Shown: positions 54,553 to 63,475 of the stretch, one piece after another
Position numbering within the stretch: position 1 is the first letter of the stretch
Layout: each line of letters starts with the position of its first letter
Source of the DNA: UBA8079 sp049601915
Lineage (GTDB): Bacteria; Pseudomonadota; Alphaproteobacteria; UBA6615
Length of the DNA: 64,000 nt
Reading direction: 5' to 3'
NCBI GenBank assembly: GCA_049601915.1
Contig: JBMYRB010000002.1
Coordinates: forward strand, 124,001 to 188,000
Notes under the pieces: generated by a model
Database searches by the model: none
The model's input: only the letters and a program-made list of their open reading frames with translations
What the model was told of the DNA's origin: nothing
Translations under genes and position numbers: made by a program

Positions 54553-55419
54553 ATGAAACCGGCGCCATTCACCTATCACGACCCGACCACGGCGGATGAG
54601 GCCGTGGCCCTTCTCGCCACCCATGAGGACGCGAAGATCTTTGCCGGCGGCCAGTCGCTCATGCCGATGCTGAACATGCGTTTCGTTGTGCCCGATCACG
54701 TGATTGACCTGAACCGCATTGAGGGGATCGCCGGCGTCCGCGACGGGGGCGATACCATCGAGATCGGTGCGATGACCCGCCAGCGCGACCTGATGCAGGA
54801 CCCTGTGATCGTCGAGAAAGCGCCGATCATCCCTGACGCCTTGCACTGGGTCGGCCATTTCCAGACCCGCAACCGGGGCACCATCGGCGGCAGCCTGTGT
54901 CATCTCGACCCGGCCGCGGAGCTGCCTTGTCTGATGGCGCTGTATGACGCGACCCTGACCGTCCAGGGGCCCGACGGCGCACGCCAGGTGCCGTTCGCCG
55001 AATGGCCGCTCGCCTACATGCTGCCTTCTATCGGTCCGGACGAGCTCCTGACCGGTGTGTCCGTCCCGCACTGGGCGGGCAACACGGGCCATGGCTTCGT
55101 CGAGTTCGCGCGTCGTCATGGCGACTTCGCGATCATCGCCGTGGCCGCATTGCTGACCATTGACGGCGGCAAGATTACCCGGGCGGCGATCTCGATCGGC
55201 GGTGCGGATGTGCGCCCCATCCGTCTGACCGATGCCGAGACGGCGCTGGTGGGCGCCGCTCCCGATGCGGATGCCTTCAAGGCCGCAGCGGAAATCGCGC
55301 GCGGCATCGAGGCCATGTCGGATGCCTATGTGACATCGGCCTATCGCCAGCGTCTGGCCGCCACTCTCGTCGAGCGCGCCCTTTTGGCCGCCGCCTCCAA
55401 CGCAAACGGGAGTGCCTGA
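54553..55419 (+). CDS. FAD-binding subunit of molybdenum hydroxylase (CoxM-like)
   Basis: 288 aa, FAD-binding PCMH type. AGGQSLMPMLNMR (about 34-46) and TIGGSLCHLDPAAELP (about 112-127) are the two FAD motifs. It moves electrons from the iron-sulfur subunit to an acceptor. ATG 42 bases after coxG-like gene, with a GGAGG ribosome site. Two bases before the small subunit. Confidence 0.92.
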   Translation: MKPAPFTYHDPTTADEAVALLATHEDAKIFAGGQSLMPMLNMRFVVPDHVIDLNRIEGIAGVRDGGDTIEIGAMTRQRDLMQDPVIVEKAPIIPDALHWVGHFQTRNRGTIGGSLCHLDPAAELPCLMALYDATLTVQGPDGARQVPFAEWPLAYMLPSIGPDELLTGVSVPHWAGNTGHGFVEFARRHGDFAIIAVAALLTIDGGKITRAAISIGGADVRPIRLTDAETALVGAAPDADAFKAAAEIARGIEAMSDAYVTSAYRQRLAATLVERALLAAASNANGSA

Positions 55420-55421
55420 TC

Positions 55422-55907
55422 ATGGCCGATACCCGCGATATCGAACTGACAGTGAATGGCGAAAGCCACGCCGCGAATGTTGAAACCCGAACCAGCCTGG
55501 GCGATTTCCTGCGCCACGGCCTAGATCTGACCGGCACCCATATGGGTTGCGAGCATGGTGTCTGTGGCGCCTGCACGGTGATGGTCGATGGTGAGGCGGT
55601 GCGCTCTTGCCTGATGCTGGCCGTCCAGGCCAACGGGCGCGAGGTCACCACGGTCGAGGGGCTGGCCGAGCATGACGGGACCCTGAGCGCGCTGCAGGAC
55701 GCTTTCTGGAAACATCACGGCCTGCAATGCGGCTTCTGCACGCCGGGGATGCTGACGTCATTGTCTGCGTTCCTGCGGGACAATCCTGATCCGAGCGAGC
55801 GGGATGTGCGCGAGGCCATTTCGGGGAATATCTGCCGGTGCACCGGCTATCAGGGCATCGTCGATGCGGCGCTGGATGCCGCCAAGACCATGCGCGAGGG
55901 GAGCTAG
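55422..55907 (+). CDS. Iron-sulfur subunit of molybdenum hydroxylase (CoxS-like)
   Basis: 161 aa. [2Fe-2S] cluster I plant-type ligands C43, C48, C51 and C63; cluster II ligands C103, C106, C138 and C140 in CGFCTPGM and CRCTG. Length and spacing match CoxS and other xanthine oxidase-family small subunits. Four bases from the large subunit. Confidence 0.94.
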   Translation: MADTRDIELTVNGESHAANVETRTSLGDFLRHGLDLTGTHMGCEHGVCGACTVMVDGEAVRSCLMLAVQANGREVTTVEGLAEHDGTLSALQDAFWKHHGLQCGFCTPGMLTSLSAFLRDNPDPSERDVREAISGNICRCTGYQGIVDAALDAAKTMREGS

Positions 55908-55911
55908 AGCC

Positions 55912-58251
55912 ATGGCCGTTCGTTATCTGGGTGCGGAAGTCCAACGCATGGAAGATCCCCGGCTGCTGACCGGTCACGGCCGGTATGTCGATGACATCAC
56001 GATGGCGGGCATGCTGCATGCGGCCTTCCTGCGCGCGCCGATGGCCCATGCAAAAATTCGTTCGATCGACTCGTCCCGCGCAATGGCCTTGCCGGGCGTG
56101 CACCGCGTCATCACCCACGCCGACCTGGGTGAGAAATACAGCCACAGGATGAACCAGCTTTATCCCGCACCGGTGATAGATCAGGACAAGACCCAGTATC
56201 CGCTGGCGAAGGATGAAGTCTGCTATGTGGGCGAGGCTGTGGCGATTGTGGTGGCGGACAGCCGCGCGATCGCCGAGGACGCGCTGGCGCTCGTCGACGT
56301 GGATTACGAGGCGCTTCCCGCCGTCGTGAATGTTCTCACGGCGCTGGACGACGACGCACCGCCGGCCCATGCCGACACGACATCGAACCTGATGGGCCAG
56401 ATGCGTTCGAGCTTCGGCGACATCGAGGATTCCTTCGCGAAGGCCGATCACGTTTTCTCGGCGGCCTTCATGCAGCATCGCGGCGGTTGTCATTCCATGG
56501 AAACGCGCGGCGTCATCGCCAGGGATGACCCCTGGGGTGACGGTCTGACACTGTGGACGTCGGCCCAGTCGCCCTATCTGATCCGTCGCGCGCTGGCCAC
56601 CTGGCTGGACGAATCCGAGGAACGCGTTCGTGTCATCGCTCCGGATGTCGGCGGCGGGTTCGGCCCGAAGGCCGGGTTCTATCCCGAAGAAGTCGCGATC
56701 TCGCTGGCCGCGCGCATCATGGAGTGCCCGGTCAAGTGGATCGAGGATCGCCGGGAGCATTTCGTCTCCACGACGACCCAGCGTGACCAGCATTGGGACC
56801 TGGAGGTCGCCTGCACAGCGGAGGGGAAGATTCTCGGGCTGCGCGGCAAGGTGACCCACGAGAACGGCGCCTATGTTCCCTACGGCATTCTGTTGCCGAA
56901 CAGCTCTCTCACGCCCCTGCCGGGCGCCTATTCCATACCGGCGATCGACGTGGAGGTGGATATTGTGTTCACGAACACGGTACCGAATTCACCGGTGCGT
57001 GGTGCGGGCCGTCCCTGTGGCATCTATGCCGTCGAACGCATGGTGCAGGTGGTCTCGCGCGAGCTCGGGATCGACCCGGCCGAAGTGCGCCGCCGGAACT
57101 ATGTCCGCCCCGACCAGATGCCCTATGAGACCGGTGCGAAACTTCGCGGCGGTGTCCCGTGCATCTACGACAGTGGTGACTATGAGGCGTTGCTGGACCA
57201 GGTGCTGGAACTTTCCGACTACAGCAGCTTCAAGGAGCGCCAGACTGCGGCGCGCGCCGAGGGGCGTTATCTGGGTATCGGCGTTTCCTCCTGCATCGAG
57301 GATACTGGCATGGGACCCTATGAGGGCACGACGGTTCGCGTCGAATCATCGGGCAAGGTTGCGGTGCGCACCGGGGCGGCGAGCCAGGGTCAGGGACATC
57401 ACACGATGATTGCCATGATCGTTGCGGGAAATCTCGGGGTGACGCCGGAGGACATCATGTTCGAGTCTGCCGACACGGCGAAGTTCTCCCATGGCGTTGG
57501 CACGATCGGCAGCCGTGTGGCGGCGAATGTCGGCCCGTCGGCTCATGACGCCGCGTTCCAGGTTCGTGAGAAGGCCCTGAAGCTTGCCGCCGAAGTGCTG
57601 GAGGCCTCGGAGGCCGATCTGGATATCGAGGACGGCGTGGTCCGCGTGAACGGGGCGCCCGATGTGTCCATTACGCTCGGAGAATTAGCGATGCAGCTGA
57701 CGCCGATGTCGGCGATGCGGGTTCCGGCCGGGTTTGATCCGGTGCTGGAAGCCACCTCCTTCGATGGCTCCAGCGGGTCGCCGATCGCCTGCGGTTCGAA
57801 TGTGGCCGAGGTCGAGGTCGATCCGGGCACCGGCGAGGTGCGCGTGCTGCGCTATTCGGTTGCCCATGACTGCGGTGTGATGATCAACCCGAAAGTCGTG
57901 CATGGCCAGATCGTCGGCGGCGTGGTGCACGGGATCGGCAACGCGTTGTTCGAACGCATGATCTATGACGATCAGGGGCAGCCGCTCACCACAAACTATG
58001 GTGAGTATCTGCTGCCGTTGGCCAGCGAGATGCCGCGGGTGGATGTCACCCATATGGAAACGCCGTCGCCGCTGAACTCCCTCGGCGTTAAGGGTGCTGG
58101 CGAGGGCGGTACCATCCCTGCTGCTGCGGCGATCGTCGCGGCGATCGAGAATGCGCTCGAAGAGTTCAATGTGGAAATCGACTACTACCCGGTCGATCCG
58201 CAGATGCTGACCGAGCTTATCGACGCCAGTGCGGCGCAGGCCGCGGAGTAG
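55912..58251 (+). CDS. Molybdenum-binding large subunit of xanthine-oxidase family (CoxL-like)
   Basis: 779 aa. Mo-pterin domains start at VRYLGAEVQRMEDPRLLTG. The active-site loop has VRGAGR (362-367), the form II (RGAGR) motif rather than the CSFR form I motif of true CO dehydrogenase. Catalytic Glu is E731 in KGAGEGG. Form II members hydroxylate diverse aldehydes or N-heterocycles, so CO oxidation is not implied. No coxD/E/F maturation genes are in the window. Substrate unknown. Confidence 0.9.
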   Translation: MAVRYLGAEVQRMEDPRLLTGHGRYVDDITMAGMLHAAFLRAPMAHAKIRSIDSSRAMALPGVHRVITHADLGEKYSHRMNQLYPAPVIDQDKTQYPLAKDEVCYVGEAVAIVVADSRAIAEDALALVDVDYEALPAVVNVLTALDDDAPPAHADTTSNLMGQMRSSFGDIEDSFAKADHVFSAAFMQHRGGCHSMETRGVIARDDPWGDGLTLWTSAQSPYLIRRALATWLDESEERVRVIAPDVGGGFGPKAGFYPEEVAISLAARIMECPVKWIEDRREHFVSTTTQRDQHWDLEVACTAEGKILGLRGKVTHENGAYVPYGILLPNSSLTPLPGAYSIPAIDVEVDIVFTNTVPNSPVRGAGRPCGIYAVERMVQVVSRELGIDPAEVRRRNYVRPDQMPYETGAKLRGGVPCIYDSGDYEALLDQVLELSDYSSFKERQTAARAEGRYLGIGVSSCIEDTGMGPYEGTTVRVESSGKVAVRTGAASQGQGHHTMIAMIVAGNLGVTPEDIMFESADTAKFSHGVGTIGSRVAANVGPSAHDAAFQVREKALKLAAEVLEASEADLDIEDGVVRVNGAPDVSITLGELAMQLTPMSAMRVPAGFDPVLEATSFDGSSGSPIACGSNVAEVEVDPGTGEVRVLRYSVAHDCGVMINPKVVHGQIVGGVVHGIGNALFERMIYDDQGQPLTTNYGEYLLPLASEMPRVDVTHMETPSPLNSLGVKGAGEGGTIPAAAAIVAAIENALEEFNVEIDYYPVDPQMLTELIDASAAQAAE

Positions 58252-58287
58252 GACAGACCCCAAGTTGTCATGCACGGCCGTCAGAAA

Positions 58288-58314
58288 GATGCCCGCGTCA
58301 AGCCCGGGCATGAC
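58288..58314. repeat. Short palindromic repeat copy
   Basis: GATGCCCGCGTCAAGCCCGGGCATGAC, a stem ATGCCCG/CGGGCAT type repeat. The sequence matches by eye the dispersed alphaproteobacterial element with consensus near GATGCCCGGGTCAAGCCCGGGCATGAC. It lies between the CoxL-like stop and the convergent gene at 58348. Confidence 0.6.
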
Positions 58315-58347
58315 GCTTGTGTTGGAGTGTTACGAGCTGGCCGACGC

Positions 58348-58647
58348 CTAGCTTTTATCCTCGTCGTCGTCGAGATTCTCGACCAGTGCCCGTACGGCGT
58401 CGCCGATCGGGCTATGTCTTTGGTCGTCGGCCTTGTGCCGGACGTCGGCGGCATGCTCGAAATATCCGGAGATCGCATCATAGACATGCCGGTGGTGCCG
58501 CATTGTGCGGGACAGGGTCGCGTCGGCTCGAAATTGGTCGGCGATGGCACGCACTGTGGTCGTGTCGAGGCCCTTCGCCTTTTCGAGAAATTGTTGCAGG
58601 TCGCGAACCGCGCGGTCGACGGCGTCTTCGTTCTCCTGCTTCGACAT
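58348..58647 (-). CDS. Small helical protein of unknown function
   Basis: 99 aa, acidic and almost fully helical by composition (DAVDRAVRDLQQFLEKAKGLD), with a tail of Asp/Glu. No family recognised. It stands 31 bases after the AI-2E transporter on the same strand and converges with the coxL-like gene. Coherent composition and proper start give moderate support. Confidence 0.55.
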   Translation of the reverse strand: MSKQENEDAVDRAVRDLQQFLEKAKGLDTTTVRAIADQFRADATLSRTMRHHRHVYDAISGYFEHAADVRHKADDQRHSPIGDAVRALVENLDDDEDKS

Positions 58648-58678
58648 TCAGGCCTCCGTTTGTCGGCGACGAACCCGT

Positions 58679-59734
58679 CTAGCGTGTCTCGATCTTGCCG
58701 TTGCCCGACAGCATGATGGCGATCGGGCGGGTCGGTTTGAAATATGAGCACACGATCATCACGATCATCGTCAGGGGGACCGACAGGAACATGCCCGCGA
58801 GCCCCCAGATGCTGCCCCACACGGCGAGCGAGATGAGTACCACGAGCGGTGAGATGTTGAGCGACGTGCCCATCAGGCGTGGCTCGACCAGATTGCCAAT
58901 CACGAACTGGGTCGCACCGCCAGCGATCAGCACCGTCAAGACCGGGCCGATTGTGGCGAACTGGACGACCGCCAGCAGGGTCGGCAACAGGATGCCCAGC
59001 AGCGAACCGATGGTCGGGATGTAGTTCAGCAGGAAGATGATGAAGCCCCAGAAACCGGCGAAGTCGACCCCTACGAAGAGCAGGATCCCGTAGCTGATGC
59101 CGCCGGTGAGAACGCTCATTAACGTCTTGATCGCCACATAGGTCTGGATTTGCTCCTGCATGCGATGCAGCAGGTCGCGGACATCCTGGCGGCGTTCGGA
59201 ATCGGGAAACAGGGCTGAAAACTTGCTCTCGAAGCAGCCCTGCTCGATCAGCAGGAACACCACATAAACCAGCACGATGCCGAAAGAACCGGCAATGCCC
59301 GCGGCCGTCGACGCGAACGAGGTGATAAGGGATTTGATGTCGATCTCGTCGATCACATGGGCGATATCGGGCGGTTGCTCGAAGCCGGCGAGTCGTGATG
59401 CCTGGGCCACGAGATTCTCAAAATTGGCTTGATAGGCGGGTGCTGTGGCCGCCACGTCGCCCAGATTGTCGCTGATCAGCTCCGCGACGAGCGCGATGGC
59501 CACGATCATGACGATGACGGCACCGGCGAGCGCCAGCCAGTTCGGCAGGCGCCAGTTGCCCAGGGGGATTCGATGCAGGAACCGCGCGAGAGCATTGAGC
59601 AGGTACCAGATGACGATGGCGACCGCGATCGGGATCAAAAGGTCACGCCCCTCGATCAGAAAAAAGATGGTCACTGCCGCGATCAACACCGCGCCCGCGA
59701 AGGTGCCAATGCGCGCTGGAGCCGTTTCGGTCAT
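58679..59734 (-). CDS. AI-2E family transporter (PerM/YdiK-like)
   Basis: 351 aa with about eight hydrophobic segments. Family pattern in the second half: GISYGILLFVGVDFAGFWGFI, NYIPTIGSLLGILLPTL and PRLMGTSLNISPLVVLISL. ATG at 59734 begins at the first segment; the frame extends upstream but into the antisense 5' region of the next gene. Substrates of this family are mostly unknown (TqsA exports autoinducer-2). Divergent from the CMD-family gene. Confidence 0.87.
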   Translation of the reverse strand: MTETAPARIGTFAGAVLIAAVTIFFLIEGRDLLIPIAVAIVIWYLLNALARFLHRIPLGNWRLPNWLALAGAVIVMIVAIALVAELISDNLGDVAATAPAYQANFENLVAQASRLAGFEQPPDIAHVIDEIDIKSLITSFASTAAGIAGSFGIVLVYVVFLLIEQGCFESKFSALFPDSERRQDVRDLLHRMQEQIQTYVAIKTLMSVLTGGISYGILLFVGVDFAGFWGFIIFLLNYIPTIGSLLGILLPTLLAVVQFATIGPVLTVLIAGGATQFVIGNLVEPRLMGTSLNISPLVVLISLAVWGSIWGLAGMFLSVPLTMIVMIVCSYFKPTRPIAIMLSGNGKIETR

Positions 59735-59942
59735 GTCCGTTCGTCCTGCGTTTGTCGCTGATTTCCCCTTCGCATTTAGCACATTTGCGAGCGATTTGGC
59801 GTCCCGCTCCGTTCGTCCATTGCCGCGCGGCGTTGACGCCGATGATCCGATGGTGGTTTGCTTTGGCCGAACCGAATGGCCCGACGCATCGATACGCCGC
59901 GCCGACAATGATTTACCGATGTATTTACGGGGGAGAGAGCAC

Positions 59943-60515
59943 GTGTCCGACGGATTGGAAAATGCACGGCTGTCGCGCGTTGAGCGCGAGGATTGTCCGG
60001 CAGAATTTCTGGAAGCCTATGACGAGGTGATCCGCTCACGCGGTCGCACCAGTATGCCCAATGTGTTTGCGCTGCTGGCCAACAGCCCCGGCGCGCTGGC
60101 AGCGGTCACACCGGTTGGTGCGCATGTGCGTTACGGGACCAGCTTCGACGATGCGCTGCGCGAATACGTCATCCTGACGGTCGCCCAGGAACTGCGCTGT
60201 TCCTATGAGTGGGGCCATCACTGGGAATTCGCGCTCAAGGTCGGTGCGCCCGAGGACATGCTCAAGAAGGTGGGCACGCCCGCGATCGAGGCCGAGGCCG
60301 GTCTGGTCGGCATGGCGACCACCTATGCGCGTCTGGTAACCCGCAACGAAGAAGTCGGCGACGACATGGTCGAGGCGCTCAAGGTGGAGCTCGGCAATGA
60401 CGGCTTCGTCGATCTTACGATCATGATCGGCTACTACGGCATGCTGGCGCGTTTCATCAACACGATGCGCTTGCAGCTCGAGGAGGGCAGTACAGCGCCG
60501 CCGTTCAACGTCTAG
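59943..60515 (+). CDS. Carboxymuconolactone decarboxylase (CMD)-family protein, paralogue
   Basis: 190 aa. E74, then Y88, E89, W90 and H93 in CSYEWGHHW match the residues of the protein at 14248 in the same register. Only a single Cys (C86) is near the site, so no CxxC peroxidase pair. Starts at GTG (59943) after GGGGAGAG. In 48 bases follows an LLM flavin oxidoreductase, hinting at a joint catabolic step. Substrate unknown. Confidence 0.78.
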   Translation: MSDGLENARLSRVEREDCPAEFLEAYDEVIRSRGRTSMPNVFALLANSPGALAAVTPVGAHVRYGTSFDDALREYVILTVAQELRCSYEWGHHWEFALKVGAPEDMLKKVGTPAIEAEAGLVGMATTYARLVTRNEEVGDDMVEALKVELGNDGFVDLTIMIGYYGMLARFINTMRLQLEEGSTAPPFNV

Positions 60516-60563
60516 ACCGGGGCCGCGCTGCCGCGGATTCCGGAACGCGGGGGAGGAATCGCC

Positions 60564-61805
60564 ATGGTGAAGGTTGTCGTTCAGATGTACCCGATGGTTC
60601 GTGCCGAGAGCCCGGCCGAACGCAAGGAAATGCGCCCGATGGGCCGCAACCGGGAGCGCTACCAGGAAGCCATGGACGGCATGCCCGACCTGATCCGCGC
60701 GATGGACGATCTCGGCGTGTGGGGCGTGTCCTCGATCGAGCATCACTTCCACTCCGAAGGCTATGAAGTCGGGCCGAGCATCGGCATCAACACCGGTTAC
60801 TGGGCGGGTTTGTCGAAACGGCTGAACATCGGCAGCCTCGGCTATGTCATGAGTGTGGATGACCCGATCCGGGTGGCGGAGGAAACCGCGACTCTCGACC
60901 ACATGACCAAGGGTCGTTGTTTCGTCGGGTTTGCGCGCGGCTATCAGTCCCGCTGGGCCAATGTGCTTGGCCAGAAACTGGGCTCGGTCGCGACCCTGTC
61001 AGACAAGACCGCGTCGGATGAGCACAACCGGAAAATCTTCGAGGAACAGGTCGACATCGTCCTGAAGGCCTGGACCGAGGACGCCTTCGATTACAAGAGC
61101 AATCTGTGGGAATACCCCTATCCCCATGACGAGGGGCTTGAAGGCTGGTTCATGGGCGACGTGACCCGCCAGATGGGGGCACCCGGCGAGATGGATGACG
61201 ATGGCAAGCTGCGGAAGATCTCCGTCGTCCCCGCGCCCTACACACGGCCCCACCCCAAGGTGTTCATCGCCTCGAACGCCTCGATCGAGACCGTCGAATA
61301 TGCCGGCGCGCGGGGATTCATCCCGTCATATTTCTCGAGCATCGGGCGCTGCGCCGACTTCGGCCCGCGCTACACAGAGGTCGCCAACCAGCACGGCTTC
61401 AATATTGCCCACGGCCAGAACCAGGCGATCGTGCGCTGGCCCCATGTGGGCGAGAGCCATGACGACGGCGCCCAAAAGATGCTCGATTGGTCGGGGGACA
61501 TCTTCCAGAATTTCTACGGCCCGCTGTTCCCGGACTGGACCGACAAGGCAGAAGGCGCCGACGGTGACCGTCTGATTGAGCTGATGGACGAGACCGGATT
61601 GTTCCAGTACGGCACGGTGTCGGAGGTTCGCGATTCCTACGTCGAACAATGGAAACAGCTGCCGGCGGAATACATCACCCTCATCTACCATTACGCCCAG
61701 TGTCCGAAGGACGACATGATCGACCAGCTGCGTATCTTTATGCAGGAGATCAAGCCGGCCCTCGATGAAATTGCGGATTTCCCGGACGCGGAAGCTGCCG
61801 AATAG
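60564..61805 (+). CDS. LLM-class flavin-dependent oxidoreductase
   Basis: 413 aa TIM-barrel monooxygenase (luciferase-like). IEHHFHSEGY, LGYVMSVDDPIRVAEETATLD and GFARGYQSRW, then IASNASIETVEYAGARGF at about 230-250, follow the bacterial luciferase pattern. Needs reduced FMN from a partner reductase, which is not nearby. Substrate not predictable. Preceded by GGGGAGGAA ribosome site. Likely co-transcribed with the CMD gene. Confidence 0.85.
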   Translation: MVKVVVQMYPMVRAESPAERKEMRPMGRNRERYQEAMDGMPDLIRAMDDLGVWGVSSIEHHFHSEGYEVGPSIGINTGYWAGLSKRLNIGSLGYVMSVDDPIRVAEETATLDHMTKGRCFVGFARGYQSRWANVLGQKLGSVATLSDKTASDEHNRKIFEEQVDIVLKAWTEDAFDYKSNLWEYPYPHDEGLEGWFMGDVTRQMGAPGEMDDDGKLRKISVVPAPYTRPHPKVFIASNASIETVEYAGARGFIPSYFSSIGRCADFGPRYTEVANQHGFNIAHGQNQAIVRWPHVGESHDDGAQKMLDWSGDIFQNFYGPLFPDWTDKAEGADGDRLIELMDETGLFQYGTVSEVRDSYVEQWKQLPAEYITLIYHYAQCPKDDMIDQLRIFMQEIKPALDEIADFPDAEAAE

Positions 61806-61880
61806 GCGCAGAACCGTTTAGAGTTGTGCGGGCGGTACCGGTCGGTGCCGCCCGAACACTTTCAGGATCGTTCGTTACCC

Positions 61881-63470
61881 ATGCTGAACTCCAGATTTGC
61901 CCCCCACGGAATGGTCGTGGCGCCCCATCATCTTGCCGCCGAGTCCGGCCTGTCCGTGCTCCGAGAGGGCGGCAACGCGCTCGAGGCGATGATCGCCGCG
62001 GCGGCGGCCATTGCCGTCGTCTATCCGCACATGAATTCGATCGGCGGCGACGGCTTCTGGGTTATTTCCCCGGCGAACGGCGACCCGATCGCCATCGATG
62101 CGTGCGGAGCCGCCGGGTCGGGCGCGACGATCGAACGCTATCGCGACGAGGGCCTCGACGCCGTCCCGTCGCGTGGCCCCCTCGCGGCCGTGACCGTGGC
62201 GGGAACCGTGTCGGGCTGGGGCGCGGCACAGCAACTCTCGAAGCAGATGGGTGGAAACCTGCCGTTATCCCGGCTGCTGGGCGATGCCATCGGGTATGCG
62301 AATGACGGCATGGCCGTCACCGAAGGTCAGGTGCGCAACACGACCGAAAAACGGCCCGAGATGGGTCCGGCCACCGGCTTCGCCGACGTCTACACCCCCG
62401 GTGGCGCGGTGCCGACACGCGGCGACGTCTTCCGCCAGCCGCGCCTCGCCGCGACCCTCCAGCGGATCGCCGATGCGGGCACCGACGATTTCTATCGCGG
62501 GGATCTGGCCCGGACGATCGCTGCCGATCTCGCGGCGGTGGGCAGCCCGGTGCGGGCAGAGGACCTCGCCGCACATCAGGCCGTCACCAAGCCGCCGCTG
62601 TCACTGCGCTTGGGTGACACCACGCTCTACAATATGCCGCCGCCGACCCAGGGATTGGCCTCGCTGCTCATTCTCGGGGCCTTCGATCAGCTCGATTGCG
62701 CCGATGCCGAAGGCTTCGATTTCGTCCATCTGCTGGTCGAGGCGAGCAAGCAGGCCTTCGCCATTCGCGACCGGCACATCACTGACCCGGCGCATATGGA
62801 CCCCGCGCCCGAGACATTCCTGACTCCTGAAGTTATTTCGGGGCTCGCCGGCGCCATCGATCCGGAGCAGGCGGGCAACTGGAGCCGCGGCGGCACCGAC
62901 AGCGACACGGTCTGGCTGGGCGCGATCGACCGCCACGGAAACGCCGTGAGCTTCATTCAAAGCATCTATTGGGAATTCGGCTCGGGCGTGGTCCTGCCCG
63001 AGACGGGCATCACATGGCAAAATCGCGGCGCCAGTTTCGCGCTCGATCCTGGCGCGCTGAATCCGCTGCAGCCCGGCCGCAAACCGTTCCATACACTCAA
63101 CCCGGCGATGGCGCGTTTCGACGACGGGCGGGTGATGTCCTACGGCACCATGGGCGGCGAGGGTCAGCCCCAGACCCAGGCGGCAATATTCTCTCGGCAT
63201 GTTCGGTTCGGCATGCCGGTGCAGACCGCCATCTCCGCGCCGCGCTGGTTGCTCGGTCGCACCTGGGGGAGCGACAGCACCAACCTCAAGATCGAATCCC
63301 GATTCCCCGACCAGGTCATGGAGGCGCTGCGCGCGGCGGGCCACGATGTCGAGGTGGTTGGCCCCTTCAGCGACCTGATGGGCCATGCGGGCGCGCTGGT
63401 GCGCCGACCCGATGGGATCATCGAGGCGGGTGCCGACCCGCGCAGCGATGGCGCGGCCGCCGGTTACTAA
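61881..63470 (+). CDS. Gamma-glutamyltransferase-like Ntn hydrolase
   Basis: 529 aa. N-terminal half LAAESGLSVLREGGNALEAMIAAAAA and MNSIGGDGFW match the GGT family; autoprocessing Thr is T343 in SDTVWLGAID, giving large and small subunits. The region usually carrying the gamma-glutamyl-binding Arg (FREKAP type) reads IDACGAAGSG here and lacks it. No signal peptide, so it is likely cytoplasmic. Oxamate amidohydrolase and other relatives show the fold is not restricted to glutathione. Follows LLM by 75 bases. Confidence 0.85.
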   Translation: MLNSRFAPHGMVVAPHHLAAESGLSVLREGGNALEAMIAAAAAIAVVYPHMNSIGGDGFWVISPANGDPIAIDACGAAGSGATIERYRDEGLDAVPSRGPLAAVTVAGTVSGWGAAQQLSKQMGGNLPLSRLLGDAIGYANDGMAVTEGQVRNTTEKRPEMGPATGFADVYTPGGAVPTRGDVFRQPRLAATLQRIADAGTDDFYRGDLARTIAADLAAVGSPVRAEDLAAHQAVTKPPLSLRLGDTTLYNMPPPTQGLASLLILGAFDQLDCADAEGFDFVHLLVEASKQAFAIRDRHITDPAHMDPAPETFLTPEVISGLAGAIDPEQAGNWSRGGTDSDTVWLGAIDRHGNAVSFIQSIYWEFGSGVVLPETGITWQNRGASFALDPGALNPLQPGRKPFHTLNPAMARFDDGRVMSYGTMGGEGQPQTQAAIFSRHVRFGMPVQTAISAPRWLLGRTWGSDSTNLKIESRFPDQVMEALRAAGHDVEVVGPFSDLMGHAGALVRRPDGIIEAGADPRSDGAAAGY

Positions 63471-63475
63471 CGTGA

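Noticed and set aside
52813..58251. Genomic island inserted at tRNA-Leu
   Set aside because: No integrase and no direct repeat of the tRNA 3' end is visible in the window; only the gene order is suggestive.
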